Notes under the pieces: model-generated
What the model saw: the letters and a program-made list of their open reading frames with translations, nothing else
Databases searched by the model: none
Told to the model about the DNA's origin: nothing
Position numbers and translations under genes: made by a program
Shown: piece by piece, positions 17,330-26,403 of the stretch
How the letters are laid out: each line of letters opens with the position of its first letter
How positions within the stretch are numbered: the first letter of the stretch is position 1
DNA from: Berkiella sp050247135
GTDB lineage: Bacteria > Pseudomonadota > Gammaproteobacteria > Berkiellales > Berkiellaceae
NCBI GenBank assembly: GCA_050247135.1
Contig: JBFWUT010000016.1
Span: forward strand, 1 to 57,016
Direction: 5' to 3'
Length of the DNA stretch: 57,016 nt

Positions 17330-18265
17330 TTAATTGGGTCTGTTATTACGATTCACTTGCATAGCGGCAATAGATGCCATAATTTCAGCTTGCGACATGT
17401 CTCCATTTTCTTCGGCATAGATCTCTGCTAACCATGCTTCATCACATTGTGCTGCCTCGCGGCGTTGCGCATGAATAATGGGAGCTGGCGCTGCTGCCGG
17501 TTGATGACGACGCGCTGGAGCAACTGGAGTGGGTGCGGCGGGCTGCTGGCGACGCGCTGGCGTTTGAGGTAATTCTCTTCTTCGTGGTGGTGGTGAATCC
17601 TCGAATTGAAGTTCTGCTAGTTGGTTAGCCATAATCTGGTCATGTTCATGGCGATACGTATCGGCATGACTCAGGGGTTGGCCAGGTTGGCGAACATTGC
17701 AATGTTGCCACCAGTGCTCGAAGTCTCTAAAAGCATCATGGGTTAATTGAAAAATATCATCTCTACTTAGGATGATCCCATGCGCTCTAAATAATGCCAA
17801 GGTTTGGGGATTAGAAAAAATGTCTCTTAAAATTTTTCTGGAAGGCACATGAGTTTCAGAATATTCAGCCGATTCTTTCATATATGCAAAAGAGTCTCTA
17901 TCAAATTCTTCGGGATGGATCCCATCAGATGAAAATAGTCCGAAAAAGGGATTCTTAGCATTGCAGAGTTCAAAAACCAAGGTAAAAAACATATCGGCAA
18001 AATTTTGATCTTCGCTCACGATTTTAATGTTACGTGAAATGGTGCGTCGACCCTGACCATCAATGGTGCCAGTTTGGCTGATATGGCCACCTGTTGGCGA
18101 TTCTTCTCTTCTCACAAAATCAATTGTAATAGAGCCTCTTTGGGTTGCCTCATCAATCAGTGCGTCTAATTCTGGAATGAAGGGGATCATCCCTTCTAGC
18201 GTTAAAAACTGTTGGTGTAATTGAGGATTGTGCTCGATATTTAAGGTTAAATTTTTGTATTTCAT
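17330..18265 (-). CDS. Unknown protein with Pro/Ala/Arg-rich linker
   Basis: 311 residues from ATG 18265; a TTG two codons upstream is the alternative. Residues 1-190 look globular, with strands such as ITIDFVRREESPTGGHI and a helix FFTLVFELCNAKNPFF that vaguely resembles the HExxH region of small metallopeptidases but lacks the His pair. Residues ~215-275 are a Pro/Ala/Arg/Gln-rich low-complexity linker with repeated 'PARRxQPAA' units. A short helical tail (AEIMASIAAMQVN) follows. No signal peptide. This layout of globular head, disordered linker and short tail is common in type IV effectors, but no function can be assigned. Confidence 0.65.
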   Translation of the reverse strand: MKYKNLTLNIEHNPQLHQQFLTLEGMIPFIPELDALIDEATQRGSITIDFVRREESPTGGHISQTGTIDGQGRRTISRNIKIVSEDQNFADMFFTLVFELCNAKNPFFGLFSSDGIHPEEFDRDSFAYMKESAEYSETHVPSRKILRDIFSNPQTLALFRAHGIILSRDDIFQLTHDAFRDFEHWWQHCNVRQPGQPLSHADTYRHEHDQIMANQLAELQFEDSPPPRRRELPQTPARRQQPAAPTPVAPARRHQPAAAPAPIIHAQRREAAQCDEAWLAEIYAEENGDMSQAEIMASIAAMQVNRNNRPN

Positions 18266-18405
18266 AATCAATCGTCCAAAGTGCTATACTGCGCTTTGCC
18301 GACTTTAGCACTTCATAAAGAATCTACTTAACAATATTCCGATGTAAGCCACTAAAAGGCCGATAAACTCGACTGAATCGATGTAGTTAAGCATAACGGC
18401 AGGCG

Positions 18406-18430
18406 AAAAAAAGGGCCTCTAGAGGCCCCT
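18406..18430 (-). terminator. Rho-independent terminator
   Basis: The palindrome GGGCCTCTAGAGGCCC (18413-18428) is followed on the minus strand by a run of seven T (18406-18412). It lies just past the stop of the membrane protein ending at 18435. Confidence 0.85.
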
Positions 18431-18434
18431 GTTT

Positions 18435-18773
18435 TTAAAAGAGTTTATATTGATTGCGAAAGCAGAACCACCAATTAGCAATCCAAAGAACAATGGTAAT
18501 CAAAGCGGTTGGAAGCAAGATGTTGGTTACCACTTGCACCGTGATGATAGGGTTATAAATGAGTACGAACAGAATAAAGACTATACCCCAAATCATGTAA
18601 TAGGGTGGTTTTAAGGTAAACAACAAATAAACGATATAAGCCGCGGCAAGGGAGACAACTATTTGCAACAATAGCGGGAATAATAACGCTGGCCAAGCAA
18701 TGGGTATTAAGGACAATAACAGCATGATAATGGGTAATACCCACACCAGAAATGTCACGACTGCTCTATTCAT
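18435..18773 (-). CDS. Small four-TM membrane protein with a YNPI motif
   Basis: 112 residues, almost entirely hydrophobic with four predicted TM helices. The second half carries LIYNPIITVQV, close to the FLYNPIIIYPF of the protein at 32410-33153. Both resemble the small DUF6804-type membrane proteins defined by a YNP motif between helices 3 and 4. ATG start; a strong terminator follows at 18406. Function unknown. Confidence 0.65.
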   Translation of the reverse strand: MNRAVVTFLVWVLPIIMLLLSLIPIAWPALLFPLLLQIVVSLAAAYIVYLLFTLKPPYYMIWGIVFILFVLIYNPIITVQVVTNILLPTALITIVLWIANWWFCFRNQYKLF

Positions 18774-18969
18774 GCTGATCTCCTAGGTTTTCTTTTATCC
18801 TTCATTGACTCTAGCAGAGGATACGCACAGTACAAGCTTTATTAAGGATGAACATCCAGCTCCCCAAGGAGAATTTTCAGGCGGTTAAGATTCACCAACC
18901 ATTCATCAGGTTACTACTCTATTTGGTCTTTAAACGGCCCTTTCCGAGGTTTTCCTGACATGAAACGGT

Positions 18970-19824
18970 GTGAAGTTCTCTTTAGAATTCATTTTATTTA
19001 ATTTTATATTGAGCTATACATTTGTTGTCGAGTGCATATGGGGTCTTGAAGTGAATTTACCTTTTTCAAATAATCATATTTCATACTCTGCACAAGCAAA
19101 AGTGAAAGAGATCTTATCTCCTTTGACCAAAATGGCCAATATTCACTATTTCAACTATAGCGTCACCTACCCAGATAACTCTAGCTTTACGCTACATACT
19201 AACGATACATTTTTTGAGTCTTGGTTTTTGAATGACTTCACCATGTGGGAGTTACACCTAAGTTCAGGGAACTATTTTTGGAATAGCGTTGATAAAGCTA
19301 AAACAGAGTTTGCCAATAACTTGGGCATTGGTAATGGTATTTTTATCGTTAACCGGTTATCTGATAGGACTGAAGTAGCCGCTTTTGCGACTCATCCTGA
19401 TAATTCTGACATTAATACTTTTTATTTAAATCATCCCAATTTATTTAAAAGATTTATAAAGCATTTTGTTCATACTGCAACACCGCTGATTGAACTCGCC
19501 AATCAAGAACGTTTTATCCTCCCTAAAACGAATACTCTCAATTTATTTACGCAGACTATTCATCTTTGCGCAGAAGATAAATTATTATTTGATACTCCTT
19601 TTGAGTTACTCTCAAAACGAGAATTTACTTGTTATCTTTTGCTTATCAAGGGCTATTCGCTAGAGCAAATTGCAAGCCAGTTAAACCTTGCCCTACCCAC
19701 CATTGCCAATTATATTGCTAGAACCAAGATTAAGCTCAATTGCAAAACCAAACATGAACTGTTTCAGCTAGGGGAATATTTTGACTTGATTGAATATGTG
19801 ACGAATTGCACTTGCTTGATTTAA
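18970..19824 (+). CDS. LuxR-family transcriptional regulator
   Basis: 284 residues as drawn from a GTG. The first ~27 residues are hydrophobic and may be untranslated; a GTG at 19051 is a likelier start because the protein from there resembles the orphan LuxR regulators of Legionella and Coxiella ('YSAQAKVKEILSPL', 'IHYFNYSVTYPDNS'). The C-terminus is a GerE/LuxR helix-turn-helix: LSKREFTCYLLLIKGYS, then EQIASQLNLALPTIANYI. The N-terminal part is PAS-like, as in quorum-sensing receptors or solo regulators. No synthase gene is nearby. It probably regulates transcription as a dimer; target genes unknown. Confidence 0.8.
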   Translation: MKFSLEFILFNFILSYTFVVECIWGLEVNLPFSNNHISYSAQAKVKEILSPLTKMANIHYFNYSVTYPDNSSFTLHTNDTFFESWFLNDFTMWELHLSSGNYFWNSVDKAKTEFANNLGIGNGIFIVNRLSDRTEVAAFATHPDNSDINTFYLNHPNLFKRFIKHFVHTATPLIELANQERFILPKTNTLNLFTQTIHLCAEDKLLFDTPFELLSKREFTCYLLLIKGYSLEQIASQLNLALPTIANYIARTKIKLNCKTKHELFQLGEYFDLIEYVTNCTCLI

Positions 19825-19831
19825 ATTAAGA

Positions 19832-20572
19832 TTACTTTCTACTATCAAATAGAGAACTGATGATGGGTGGATTAGACTGTCTTGCTTTGTTGACAGCAAT
19901 TTCTTGTTCAAGAAAATTGATTTTTTCATACGCTCGAGCAAGCCGTAAATTTTTATCTTCTAGTTCTTTGTTAAAAAGATATAATGCTGTTTGTATTTGA
20001 TAGTAGTACTTTCCGTTCTCTTGCTCAAGTCCACGAATAGTATCTAAGGTATTTTGCCTTTCAGCTCGTAATTCTTCGAGCTCTTTATTCACTTTTTTGA
20101 AGTTGTCCACCAAGATATTCAGGGCCAACTTGGCATCACAGTTATGGTTTTCTAATAGAGAACGTTCTCTTTTAAGCTCTTTGATCGTTTCAGTTTGCTT
20201 GATGAGTTCATCAGTTTGCAATTGCAGCCTCGATTTATCACGCTTTGCTTTCGCTTTCAAGTCAGTGATTTTTTTTTGTGCTGTTTTGAGTTTTTCTAAG
20301 GATGGGTCGTTTGAAGAAGTCAGTTTTGGCTTTCTTTTTTTAGGCACAGCTGAGATTCGATTTTTGCTGTTCTCTTTAGCACCATTTACCAATTCCTCTG
20401 GAATGTCTAGTGGCTCTGTAAGAATCTCGCTAGGCAAAGAAGGGAACAACTGGTAGCTATAAAAGTCACAGAGTCCTTCACTAATTGGAGAATCGTGTGC
20501 TAGCTGCAGAAAATAGGTTTGAAATTCTTCATCCGCTTGACTCGCCGACGCATTGACACCATCCTTAGACAT
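19832..20572 (-). CDS. Coiled-coil protein with a basic cluster
   Basis: 246 residues. From about residue 90 to 230 the sequence is a continuous heptad-rich coiled coil (for example LEKLKTAQKKITDLKAKAK, then LKRERSLLENHN). The N-terminal ~80 residues are acidic and Pro-containing, ending in a basic cluster VPKKRKPK that resembles a monopartite nuclear localisation signal. No signal peptide or TM segment. Convergent with the LuxR gene, seven bases apart. Host-nuclear targeting would be pure inference; a structural bacterial role is equally possible. Confidence 0.65.
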   Translation of the reverse strand: MSKDGVNASASQADEEFQTYFLQLAHDSPISEGLCDFYSYQLFPSLPSEILTEPLDIPEELVNGAKENSKNRISAVPKKRKPKLTSSNDPSLEKLKTAQKKITDLKAKAKRDKSRLQLQTDELIKQTETIKELKRERSLLENHNCDAKLALNILVDNFKKVNKELEELRAERQNTLDTIRGLEQENGKYYYQIQTALYLFNKELEDKNLRLARAYEKINFLEQEIAVNKARQSNPPIISSLFDSRK

Positions 20573-20655
20573 GCTATTGCCTTAGTGATAAATGAAGTGA
20601 AAGCCATACTACCATTTTCACTTAGCAAATCAAGTTGCACTAGCACATTGCTTGA

Positions 20656-20862
20656 TTAAACGTGATACACCCAATCTTTAGGCAAGGGAGATTTGGGTAG
20701 CTCCATCCAATGCGTCACGTTAATATGCTTTCCTGAATAAAAGGGATAGCCGTACCAATTACCATGAACGTAATCCAGAATATAGGTTTGCGAATTCGAG
20801 ACAACGGCCAAATATTTTCCTTGCACTTTAGGCGGCTTATCCGCCTTAACCCACTTATTCAT
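20656..20862 (-). CDS. DUF551-like small protein
   Basis: 68 residues; ATG preceded by GGGAG. It shows the pattern of the phage-associated DUF551 family: an initial W...DKPPK, a strand 'GKYLAVVSNSQTYILDYV', and the closing 'VTHWMELPKSPLPKDW', where VTHWM-lP-pP is the family hallmark. Usually found in prophages; here no other phage genes accompany it. Function unknown. Confidence 0.65.
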   Translation of the reverse strand: MNKWVKADKPPKVQGKYLAVVSNSQTYILDYVHGNWYGYPFYSGKHINVTHWMELPKSPLPKDWVYHV

Positions 20863-21012
20863 TGAAATTCTCCCAGCATTACTTTATCTACCCCAATGTA
20901 TCGGATCGATGCAAAAATAAATAAGCAGCTATCTGTAGGGGTTGCCAACTGAGTATTTTTCCAATGGGTATTGTGATAGCCTCTTGTGCACAATCTATGC
21001 AAGGAGCTCAGC

Positions 21013-21690
21013 ATGATCATCGTTCACCACCTCAACAACTCTCGATCACATCGGATTATTTGGTTGTTAGAAGAGTTGGGCGTTGAATATGTGATTAAAA
21101 ATTATCAGCGTAACTCAAAAACCTTTGCTGCACCTGACAGTTTAAAAGCCATACATCCCCTGGGATTATCACCGGTAATTACTGACGGTGAAACGACCGT
21201 TGCCGAGTCAGGTGCCATTATTGAATACTTGTTATTCACTTATGGACAGCATCGCTTAAAGCCTTTGGAGGGTACTCCAGATTGGTTACAATTTAACTAT
21301 TGGATGCATTTTGCGGAAGGAACCTTGATGCCCATGCTATTTCTGAAGCTGGTGTTCGATAATGTAGTGCATCACAGTCCTTTTTTGGTCAAACCTATCG
21401 TTCGCACTATTAACAAAAAAGTAAATAGCTACTTAATTAGTCCGCGCTTAACAAAATATGTCAGTTTGCTTGAGTCAACTTTAGCAAAACAAACTTGGCT
21501 TGCGGGCAATGAATTTAGTGCAGCAGATATTCAAATGGGGATCCCTTTATTATGGGCTGCAGAGATCCCATCGTTAGTTGCCAACCAATCTCATATCCAA
21601 GCTTTTCTTGAACGAATACAGAAGCGCCCTGCCTTTATGGAAGCCGTCGCAAAAGGAGGCAGTCTCACGCGCGTTTCACGCAATAAATAA
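21013..21690 (+). CDS. Glutathione S-transferase family protein
   Basis: 225 residues from ATG 21013, chosen for AAGGAG upstream; a GTG at 20986 is in frame but weaker. The N-terminal thioredoxin-like domain has VHHLNNSRSHRIIWLLEELG with the activating Ser/Asn region, 'IHPLGLSPVITDGETTVAESGAI', containing the cis-Pro and the ES glutathione-binding pair. The C-terminal all-helical domain ends with 'WLAGNEFSAADIQMG', the N-capping box typical of GSTs. It likely conjugates or reduces small electrophiles with glutathione in the cytosol. Single gene. Confidence 0.88.
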   Translation: MIIVHHLNNSRSHRIIWLLEELGVEYVIKNYQRNSKTFAAPDSLKAIHPLGLSPVITDGETTVAESGAIIEYLLFTYGQHRLKPLEGTPDWLQFNYWMHFAEGTLMPMLFLKLVFDNVVHHSPFLVKPIVRTINKKVNSYLISPRLTKYVSLLESTLAKQTWLAGNEFSAADIQMGIPLLWAAEIPSLVANQSHIQAFLERIQKRPAFMEAVAKGGSLTRVSRNK

Positions 21691-21830
21691 AAGTTAAATT
21701 ACTAAATAATTCATTGTGGTCCATTCGTCTGTTTTACTTTACCGATAATCGCTTTCACGATTTATTCATTGAATTCCAGGCATTGGCTTGATAACGTCAG
21801 CGCGTTATTTACATGCTCAAGGGGGGCATC

Positions 21831-22301
21831 ATGCCAAAATTTAAAAAAGACGAAAAAGATAATTCACCCAGTGGTCCAATCGGTATTCACAAACCACCAC
21901 GCAGGCATCACACGCATACTGAAACCCAGCGAGTGCAACGTTACATTGATGGCACAGTCGTGGCTGGAACAATTCCGCCTGCTCGTCAAATAGGGCACAA
22001 CCGAACATTTGTCCCCGCCGCTGCACCCGCTCCCACGCCTGCTATTGTGCACACGCAAACATTTATCCCCGCAACGGCACAAACTCCCGGCTTTATACCA
22101 CCCGCTCGAATAGCTGGAACACCATCACGTGGAACCGTCGTTCATCAACAAGCGTTTGTGCCAACGCCTGCAGCATTTACTCCGGCGCTGTTTTTAGCCG
22201 CCACTCAGGCACCCTTGCTAGGACAACTTGCTCAGCAAGCCCCATCTCACGCGGCAGTCACGCAAACCACAACACGTTTGCAGCCGTCTAATCGACATTA
22301 A
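21831..22301 (+). CDS. Pro/Ala/Thr-rich low-complexity protein with short repeats
   Basis: 156 residues from ATG 21831, chosen for AAGGGGGG before it. No globular domain. The chain begins basic (MPKFKKDEKD), then carries a His-rich patch (PPRRHHTHTETQ) and degenerate repeats of the form H-x-x-x-F-[VI]-P-A (HNRTFVPAA, HTQTFIPAT, HQQAFVPTP), interleaved with 'IPPAR' twice. Probably disordered. No signal peptide or TM. Function unknown; repeats of this type occur in secreted effectors and surface proteins. Confidence 0.55.
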   Translation: MPKFKKDEKDNSPSGPIGIHKPPRRHHTHTETQRVQRYIDGTVVAGTIPPARQIGHNRTFVPAAAPAPTPAIVHTQTFIPATAQTPGFIPPARIAGTPSRGTVVHQQAFVPTPAAFTPALFLAATQAPLLGQLAQQAPSHAAVTQTTTRLQPSNRH

Positions 22302-22311
22302 AGCTATTGGT

Positions 22312-22346
22312 CTGTATGCTACAACTGTCTACGTTGTGGCATACAG
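22312..22346. repeat. Inverted repeat upstream of the NADAR gene
   Basis: CTGTATGC plus ACAAC (22312-22325, one bulged base) pairs with GTTGT plus GCATACAG (22333-22346), loop of seven. It lies between the low-complexity gene stop and the NADAR start, without a T-run, so it could be a terminator, an mRNA structure or an operator. Confidence 0.4.
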
Positions 22347-22369
22347 GCATCATCTTTAGGATAGATCCT

Positions 22370-22921
22370 ATGTTAATCCTCACTAAAGAACAGTTGATTC
22401 AAGAAATTAACCAAAGGTTTAGTCCTAAATACGTTTTCTTCTGGGGACATCAGCCTCCAAAAAACCAAGCTGTAAGTAAATCATGCTTTAGCCAATGGTT
22501 TGCTTCCCCATTTACAGTGGATGACGTCACCTACCCTACTGCTGAGCATTATATGATGGCGCAAAAGGCACGATTGTTTAATGACTCACAGACCCTAATC
22601 AAGATCTTACATTCCACCCATCCTGGCGAAGCCAAGCGATTAGGTCGTGAAATACTTCACTTTGATGAAGTACTATGGGGAAAAAATCGCTTCGATATTG
22701 CCTATCAAGGCAATCTGGCAAAGTTTACTCAGCATCGTGCTTTGGGTGAATTTCTCGTCAATACTCATGATCGCGTTTTAGTAGAAGCAAGTCCTGTCGA
22801 TAGCATATGGGGTATTGGTTTGGATGAAGCTCACCCCAGTTGCACAAACCCGGCATTGTGGCCAGGATTAAATCTACTGGGGTTTGTTCTCATGAAAGTC
22901 AGAGCGCATCTAAAAGGTTAA
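22370..22921 (+). CDS. NADAR-domain (YbiA-like) protein
   Basis: 183 residues from ATG 22370, chosen for AGGAT seven bases upstream. It matches the NADAR family throughout: 'YVFFWGHQPP', 'CFSQWFASPFTVDDVTYPTA', 'EHYMMAQKARLFND', 'AKRLGREI', 'W....FDIAYQGNLAKFTQH', and 'DSIWGIGLDEAHP'. E. coli YbiA and plant homologues are N-glycosidases that remove damaged riboflavin intermediates; other NADAR proteins act on ADP-ribose. A metabolite-repair role is likely. The stop overlaps the convergent porin gene by four bases. Confidence 0.88.
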   Translation: MLILTKEQLIQEINQRFSPKYVFFWGHQPPKNQAVSKSCFSQWFASPFTVDDVTYPTAEHYMMAQKARLFNDSQTLIKILHSTHPGEAKRLGREILHFDEVLWGKNRFDIAYQGNLAKFTQHRALGEFLVNTHDRVLVEASPVDSIWGIGLDEAHPSCTNPALWPGLNLLGFVLMKVRAHLKG

Positions 22922-24417
22922 CTCTCTTGTTGCATGCTCTTTAATGGCCTGATCCACGGTTTAAGTTTAGCTTTTTGTAAAGAATGGGGCAGCATTTTAC
23001 TTGCCTGCTTAGCTGCCGCTTTTGATTCATATTCTCCATACAACAGTACATACCATTCTTTGCCTTTACGCTGCGTGCGAACAATATACGCGCTGTTTTG
23101 CAGATCATGTTGCCGGATGAATTTTTTAACGTTTTCTTCAGAGCGTGCAGCCAATAATTGCAAGGTATATGGGTTGCTCTGGAGGCAAGGCTGCGAATGA
23201 ATTTCAGGAAGGTTAGGGGCCTCAGCAACCGATGTTTGTTCGGCAATGCTGCTTGGCGCAATGGTATTGATTGGAGTACTTTGGGTCTTGCATTCATTAC
23301 TAAATTGATAGATGGCTTCTAGGGCAAATGATTGCTGTGTTGCTCTTGGGGCTCCGGTGCTTTTATCAACAAATGAAGAAACGTTTGCAAAGTCTCGACG
23401 GGTCTCAGCACGGATTTCTAGATTTTTAACCGGTGAAAAGCCTAGGGTTAGGGTTAATTCTTTGATATTTTGTTCTATTCCAGTCCGATAGCCATCGGTA
23501 TCATCAAAAACTTCCGCACGTCCAGCCAGTCGCCACATGTCATTGAATTTATAATTCACATAACCTGCCAGTCCTTGCCACGTCACTGTGGATATTGAGC
23601 TTGCATCGCTTGATAGCACGTTTTCTTGTGAGCCATAATCGTAATTCGCAGCAATGGTCAGTTGATCGCTCACATTATATGAAGCAATTAGATCAATTAA
23701 ATTCCGCAATCCTGTTGGTCCTACTGAAGTACGAGAAACAACGCGCTCTGTACCAGAATAGCCCTGTGCCGATAACGATAAATTACTTGTTGGCGTATAA
23801 GCCATCCCTAATTCTATTGTTTTTCCTTTGCCCCAGTCACGAATACTGTCCCATCCATCATTCATGCCTACTATCAACTTCAACTTATCATTGACGGCAT
23901 AAACACCTCGCACACCCGTATGCGTAGTTGGCTCGGCAAAGGTAAATAACAGTGAATGAGAAAAGTTGGCATTACCTGGTGACTCAATCACCTCGTATCC
24001 CACCAAGGTAATATATTTTCCAGCCATGATGGTAAAGGGCGATATTGCATATTGCATATAAGCTTGGAGCACATCGAAGCCGACATGCTGTTGATCAATG
24101 TCAGGATTGTAACCATAAGCGGCGGTTGCTAAGGCATCTCGCCCTAAGATCACATTACTTAACCCACCGAGCCCCTGTTCAGGTTGATAAGCCAGTGATA
24201 AGGCAGCCTGTTGTAAGGTAAAACCATTTTCTTCAATATCATAAGCGCGATCAAAAACGCCACTTGCAAACTCATTACTGGATTGCAGGTAGTTATAGGA
24301 CCCATCTATATAACCCCACAGTTTGATATCGCAACACCGCTGATTAACATCTAGATCAGCATAGCTATTCCCTGGGGCAGCTACTATCATCGTGAGTATC
24401 CAATGCCTAATTTCCAT
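22918..24417 (-). CDS. Outer-membrane porin-like barrel fused to a C-terminal SPOR domain
   Basis: 499 residues with a short signal peptide (ILTMIVAAPGNSYA). Residues ~25-375 form alternating strands with repeated aromatic turns (IKLWGYIDGSYNYLQSS, LQAYMQYAISPFTIMAGKY, IELGMAYTPTSNLSLSAQGY), as in BBP2/OmpL-type putative porins. After a Pro/Ser/Thr linker, the last ~90 residues read as a SPOR domain: 'YTLQLLAARSEENVKKFI', 'AYIVRTQRKGKEWYVLLYGEY', 'A...AKQASKMLP', ending KPWIRPL. SPOR domains bind denuded septal peptidoglycan. A barrel with a periplasmic peptidoglycan-binding domain would anchor the outer membrane to the wall. The fusion is in one continuous frame. Confidence 0.75.
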   Translation of the reverse strand: MEIRHWILTMIVAAPGNSYADLDVNQRCCDIKLWGYIDGSYNYLQSSNEFASGVFDRAYDIEENGFTLQQAALSLAYQPEQGLGGLSNVILGRDALATAAYGYNPDIDQQHVGFDVLQAYMQYAISPFTIMAGKYITLVGYEVIESPGNANFSHSLLFTFAEPTTHTGVRGVYAVNDKLKLIVGMNDGWDSIRDWGKGKTIELGMAYTPTSNLSLSAQGYSGTERVVSRTSVGPTGLRNLIDLIASYNVSDQLTIAANYDYGSQENVLSSDASSISTVTWQGLAGYVNYKFNDMWRLAGRAEVFDDTDGYRTGIEQNIKELTLTLGFSPVKNLEIRAETRRDFANVSSFVDKSTGAPRATQQSFALEAIYQFSNECKTQSTPINTIAPSSIAEQTSVAEAPNLPEIHSQPCLQSNPYTLQLLAARSEENVKKFIRQHDLQNSAYIVRTQRKGKEWYVLLYGEYESKAAAKQASKMLPHSLQKAKLKPWIRPLKSMQQES

Positions 24418-24579
24418 ATTGGAGCTAATCTACTGGTTTGCAATACAATTATTTGATTATGAGGGATAAAACGCTCTTCGTAAAATTGAACTGTGATTAA
24501 GTACAGGTTTCGTAAATAAACTATTCTATAAGTGACAAGGTCATAATACGTAGAAATAGCTGAATTGGGATGATTCAAG

Positions 24580-25374
24580 ATGATTACGCTCGTTTCGCAT
24601 TTTTCCACTTACAGTACGCTCATTTTAATTGGCTTATTTTTCGCATTGTTAGTCATACTTGAGTGCGGGAGACGCATCGCCGTAAAACGAATGGCTGACG
24701 ATCCCACTGGCGCCAAGATGGGCATCACAGAGGTTGAAGGGGCGATTTTTGCTTTACTCGGCTTGATGATTGCTTTTACCTTCTATGGCGCTTCACAACG
24801 ATTAGATGTTAGACGACAAATGATAGTCAGCGAAACCAATGCCATTGGTACTGCCTGGTTAAGAATTGATATTTTACCTGATGCTTCTCAACAACAAATA
24901 CGAATGCTTTTCAAAGAATATACACAAGCACGCCTTGGTATTAATCAAAAACTCCCTGATGTTACCGCGGCTCAAGAACAATTAGCCATTGCAAATCGCC
25001 TTCAAGATGAAATATGGCAAGTTGCTGTTTTGGCATGTAAAGCATCACCTAGTCCCATGGTTGGGTTGCTGGTACTGCCTGCGTTGAATGACATGTTTGA
25101 TAATGCAACAGCACACAATACTTCGCTGATGACCCATCCTCCTTTCATGATATTCTTCACCTTAATATTCCTCATCCTAATCAGCTCTTTCTACGTGGGC
25201 TATGCGCTTGCGGGAGCCAAACGAGCCAATTGGTTGCATGGCACGGGTTATGCTCTGGTTATGCTCGGCATTTTTTATGTGATTATTGATTTTGAATTTC
25301 CCCGTGTTGGTTTCATACACTTGGGCGCTTATGATAAGCCTCTGATTGAATTAAGTGATAAGATGGGGAAATAA
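24580..25374 (+). CDS. Membrane protein of the bestrophin-like/DUF4239 type
   Basis: 264 residues with N-terminal TM helices (about 10-27 and 55-70), a long soluble helical middle (residues 75-185) and two TM helices near the C-terminus (about 190-210 and 220-238). The pattern 'EGAIFALLGLMIAFTFYGASQRLDVRR', here shortened to its recognisable parts, with 'SETNAIGTAWLR', is characteristic of DUF4239 proteins related to bestrophin channels. It directly abuts the next gene, so the two form an operon. Function unknown, probably inner membrane. Confidence 0.7.
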   Translation: MITLVSHFSTYSTLILIGLFFALLVILECGRRIAVKRMADDPTGAKMGITEVEGAIFALLGLMIAFTFYGASQRLDVRRQMIVSETNAIGTAWLRIDILPDASQQQIRMLFKEYTQARLGINQKLPDVTAAQEQLAIANRLQDEIWQVAVLACKASPSPMVGLLVLPALNDMFDNATAHNTSLMTHPPFMIFFTLIFLILISSFYVGYALAGAKRANWLHGTGYALVMLGIFYVIIDFEFPRVGFIHLGAYDKPLIELSDKMGK

Positions 25375-26403
25375 ATGACCATTAAAAACAAAACGTTTCA
25401 GGTCGCTGGCCAAAAAATTGAACCTGGAACACATGAAATTGTGCAACTGCCTGCCGCCGCTTTATATACTCAAACTGAAATGGCTATCCCCGCTCATGTT
25501 TTTCATGGTAAGTATGCTGGCCCGAAGCTATTTGTTACCAGCGCTATTCATGGTGATGAGTTAAACAGCATTGAGATTATTAGACGCTTACATAATCAGA
25601 AATGGCTCAAGGATTTACATGGAACTTTGATTACGATACCCGTGGTTAATTCATATGGGTTTATTATTCAATCACGCTACTTACCCGATCGCCGTGATTT
25701 AAATCGTTCCTTTCCAGGAAGAAAATCAGGATCACTCGCAGCAAGATTGGCTCATATCATTACTGAAGAAATTATATCTAAGAGCGATTATGGGATCGAT
25801 CTTCATACCGGAGCATTCGGTAGAGTTAACTTGCCTCAATTACGTGTGAATTTAGAATCAACAGGTGTTAAAAAATTTGCTCAAGCCTTTGAAGCACCCG
25901 TCATTATTGACGCTAAAATCAGAGATGGCTCATTACGACAAGCAGCAAGTGAATTAGGCGTACCCATTCTGGTTTATGAAGGAGGAGAAGCGCTGCGGTT
26001 TAACGAGCTCTGCATTCGTATGGGTGTTCGCGGTATTGGCAAAGTCATGAATTACTTGAAAATGATTTCTGTACCGAGTTTAGATAAAAAGAGCACTTTT
26101 AAACCCGTTATTACTCAAACCGCTCGTTGGGTTAGAGCAACCACCAGTGGCTTTGTTCAGCCAGTTAAAGATATTTCTAAATCTTTTACTGTAAAAGAAG
26201 GCGAAATTTTAGCCTATATTCACGATCCCTTTTTAATTAACCCTTCAGAGCCCGTCGTTGCTCCTTTTGATGGCATTTTAATTGGCTTAACCAATTTACC
26301 CATTCTCAATGAGGGAGACGCCATTTACAATATTGCCAGCACCAAACGGCTAAAGCATATCGGCGCCTATATTGAAGAGCTCAAAGAAGAGCTCGATGGC
26401 TAA
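25375..26403 (+). CDS. Succinylglutamate desuccinylase/aspartoacylase-family protein
   Basis: 342 residues, start immediately after the previous stop. The zinc site is visible: 'SAIHGDELNSIEIIRRL' supplies His and Glu, and 'YGIDLHTGAFGRVNLP' supplies the second His. The substrate-binding 'RDLNRSFPG' is present, and 'YEGGEALRFNE' holds the catalytic Glu region. The C-terminal ~90 residues form the beta domain of the family. Members deacylate N-acyl amino acids using zinc. Substrate not determined. An operon with the DUF4239-like gene is likely. Confidence 0.88.
   Translation: MTIKNKTFQVAGQKIEPGTHEIVQLPAAALYTQTEMAIPAHVFHGKYAGPKLFVTSAIHGDELNSIEIIRRLHNQKWLKDLHGTLITIPVVNSYGFIIQSRYLPDRRDLNRSFPGRKSGSLAARLAHIITEEIISKSDYGIDLHTGAFGRVNLPQLRVNLESTGVKKFAQAFEAPVIIDAKIRDGSLRQAASELGVPILVYEGGEALRFNELCIRMGVRGIGKVMNYLKMISVPSLDKKSTFKPVITQTARWVRATTSGFVQPVKDISKSFTVKEGEILAYIHDPFLINPSEPVVAPFDGILIGLTNLPILNEGDAIYNIASTKRLKHIGAYIEELKEELDG

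Noticed and set aside
17330..18265. Metallopeptidase reading of FFTLVFELCNAKNP
   Set aside because: Lacks the HExxH histidines; the resemblance is too weak for a catalytic call.
20656..20862. Prophage remnant around the DUF551-like gene
   Set aside because: No integrase, structural, lysis or attachment-site sequences are visible nearby.
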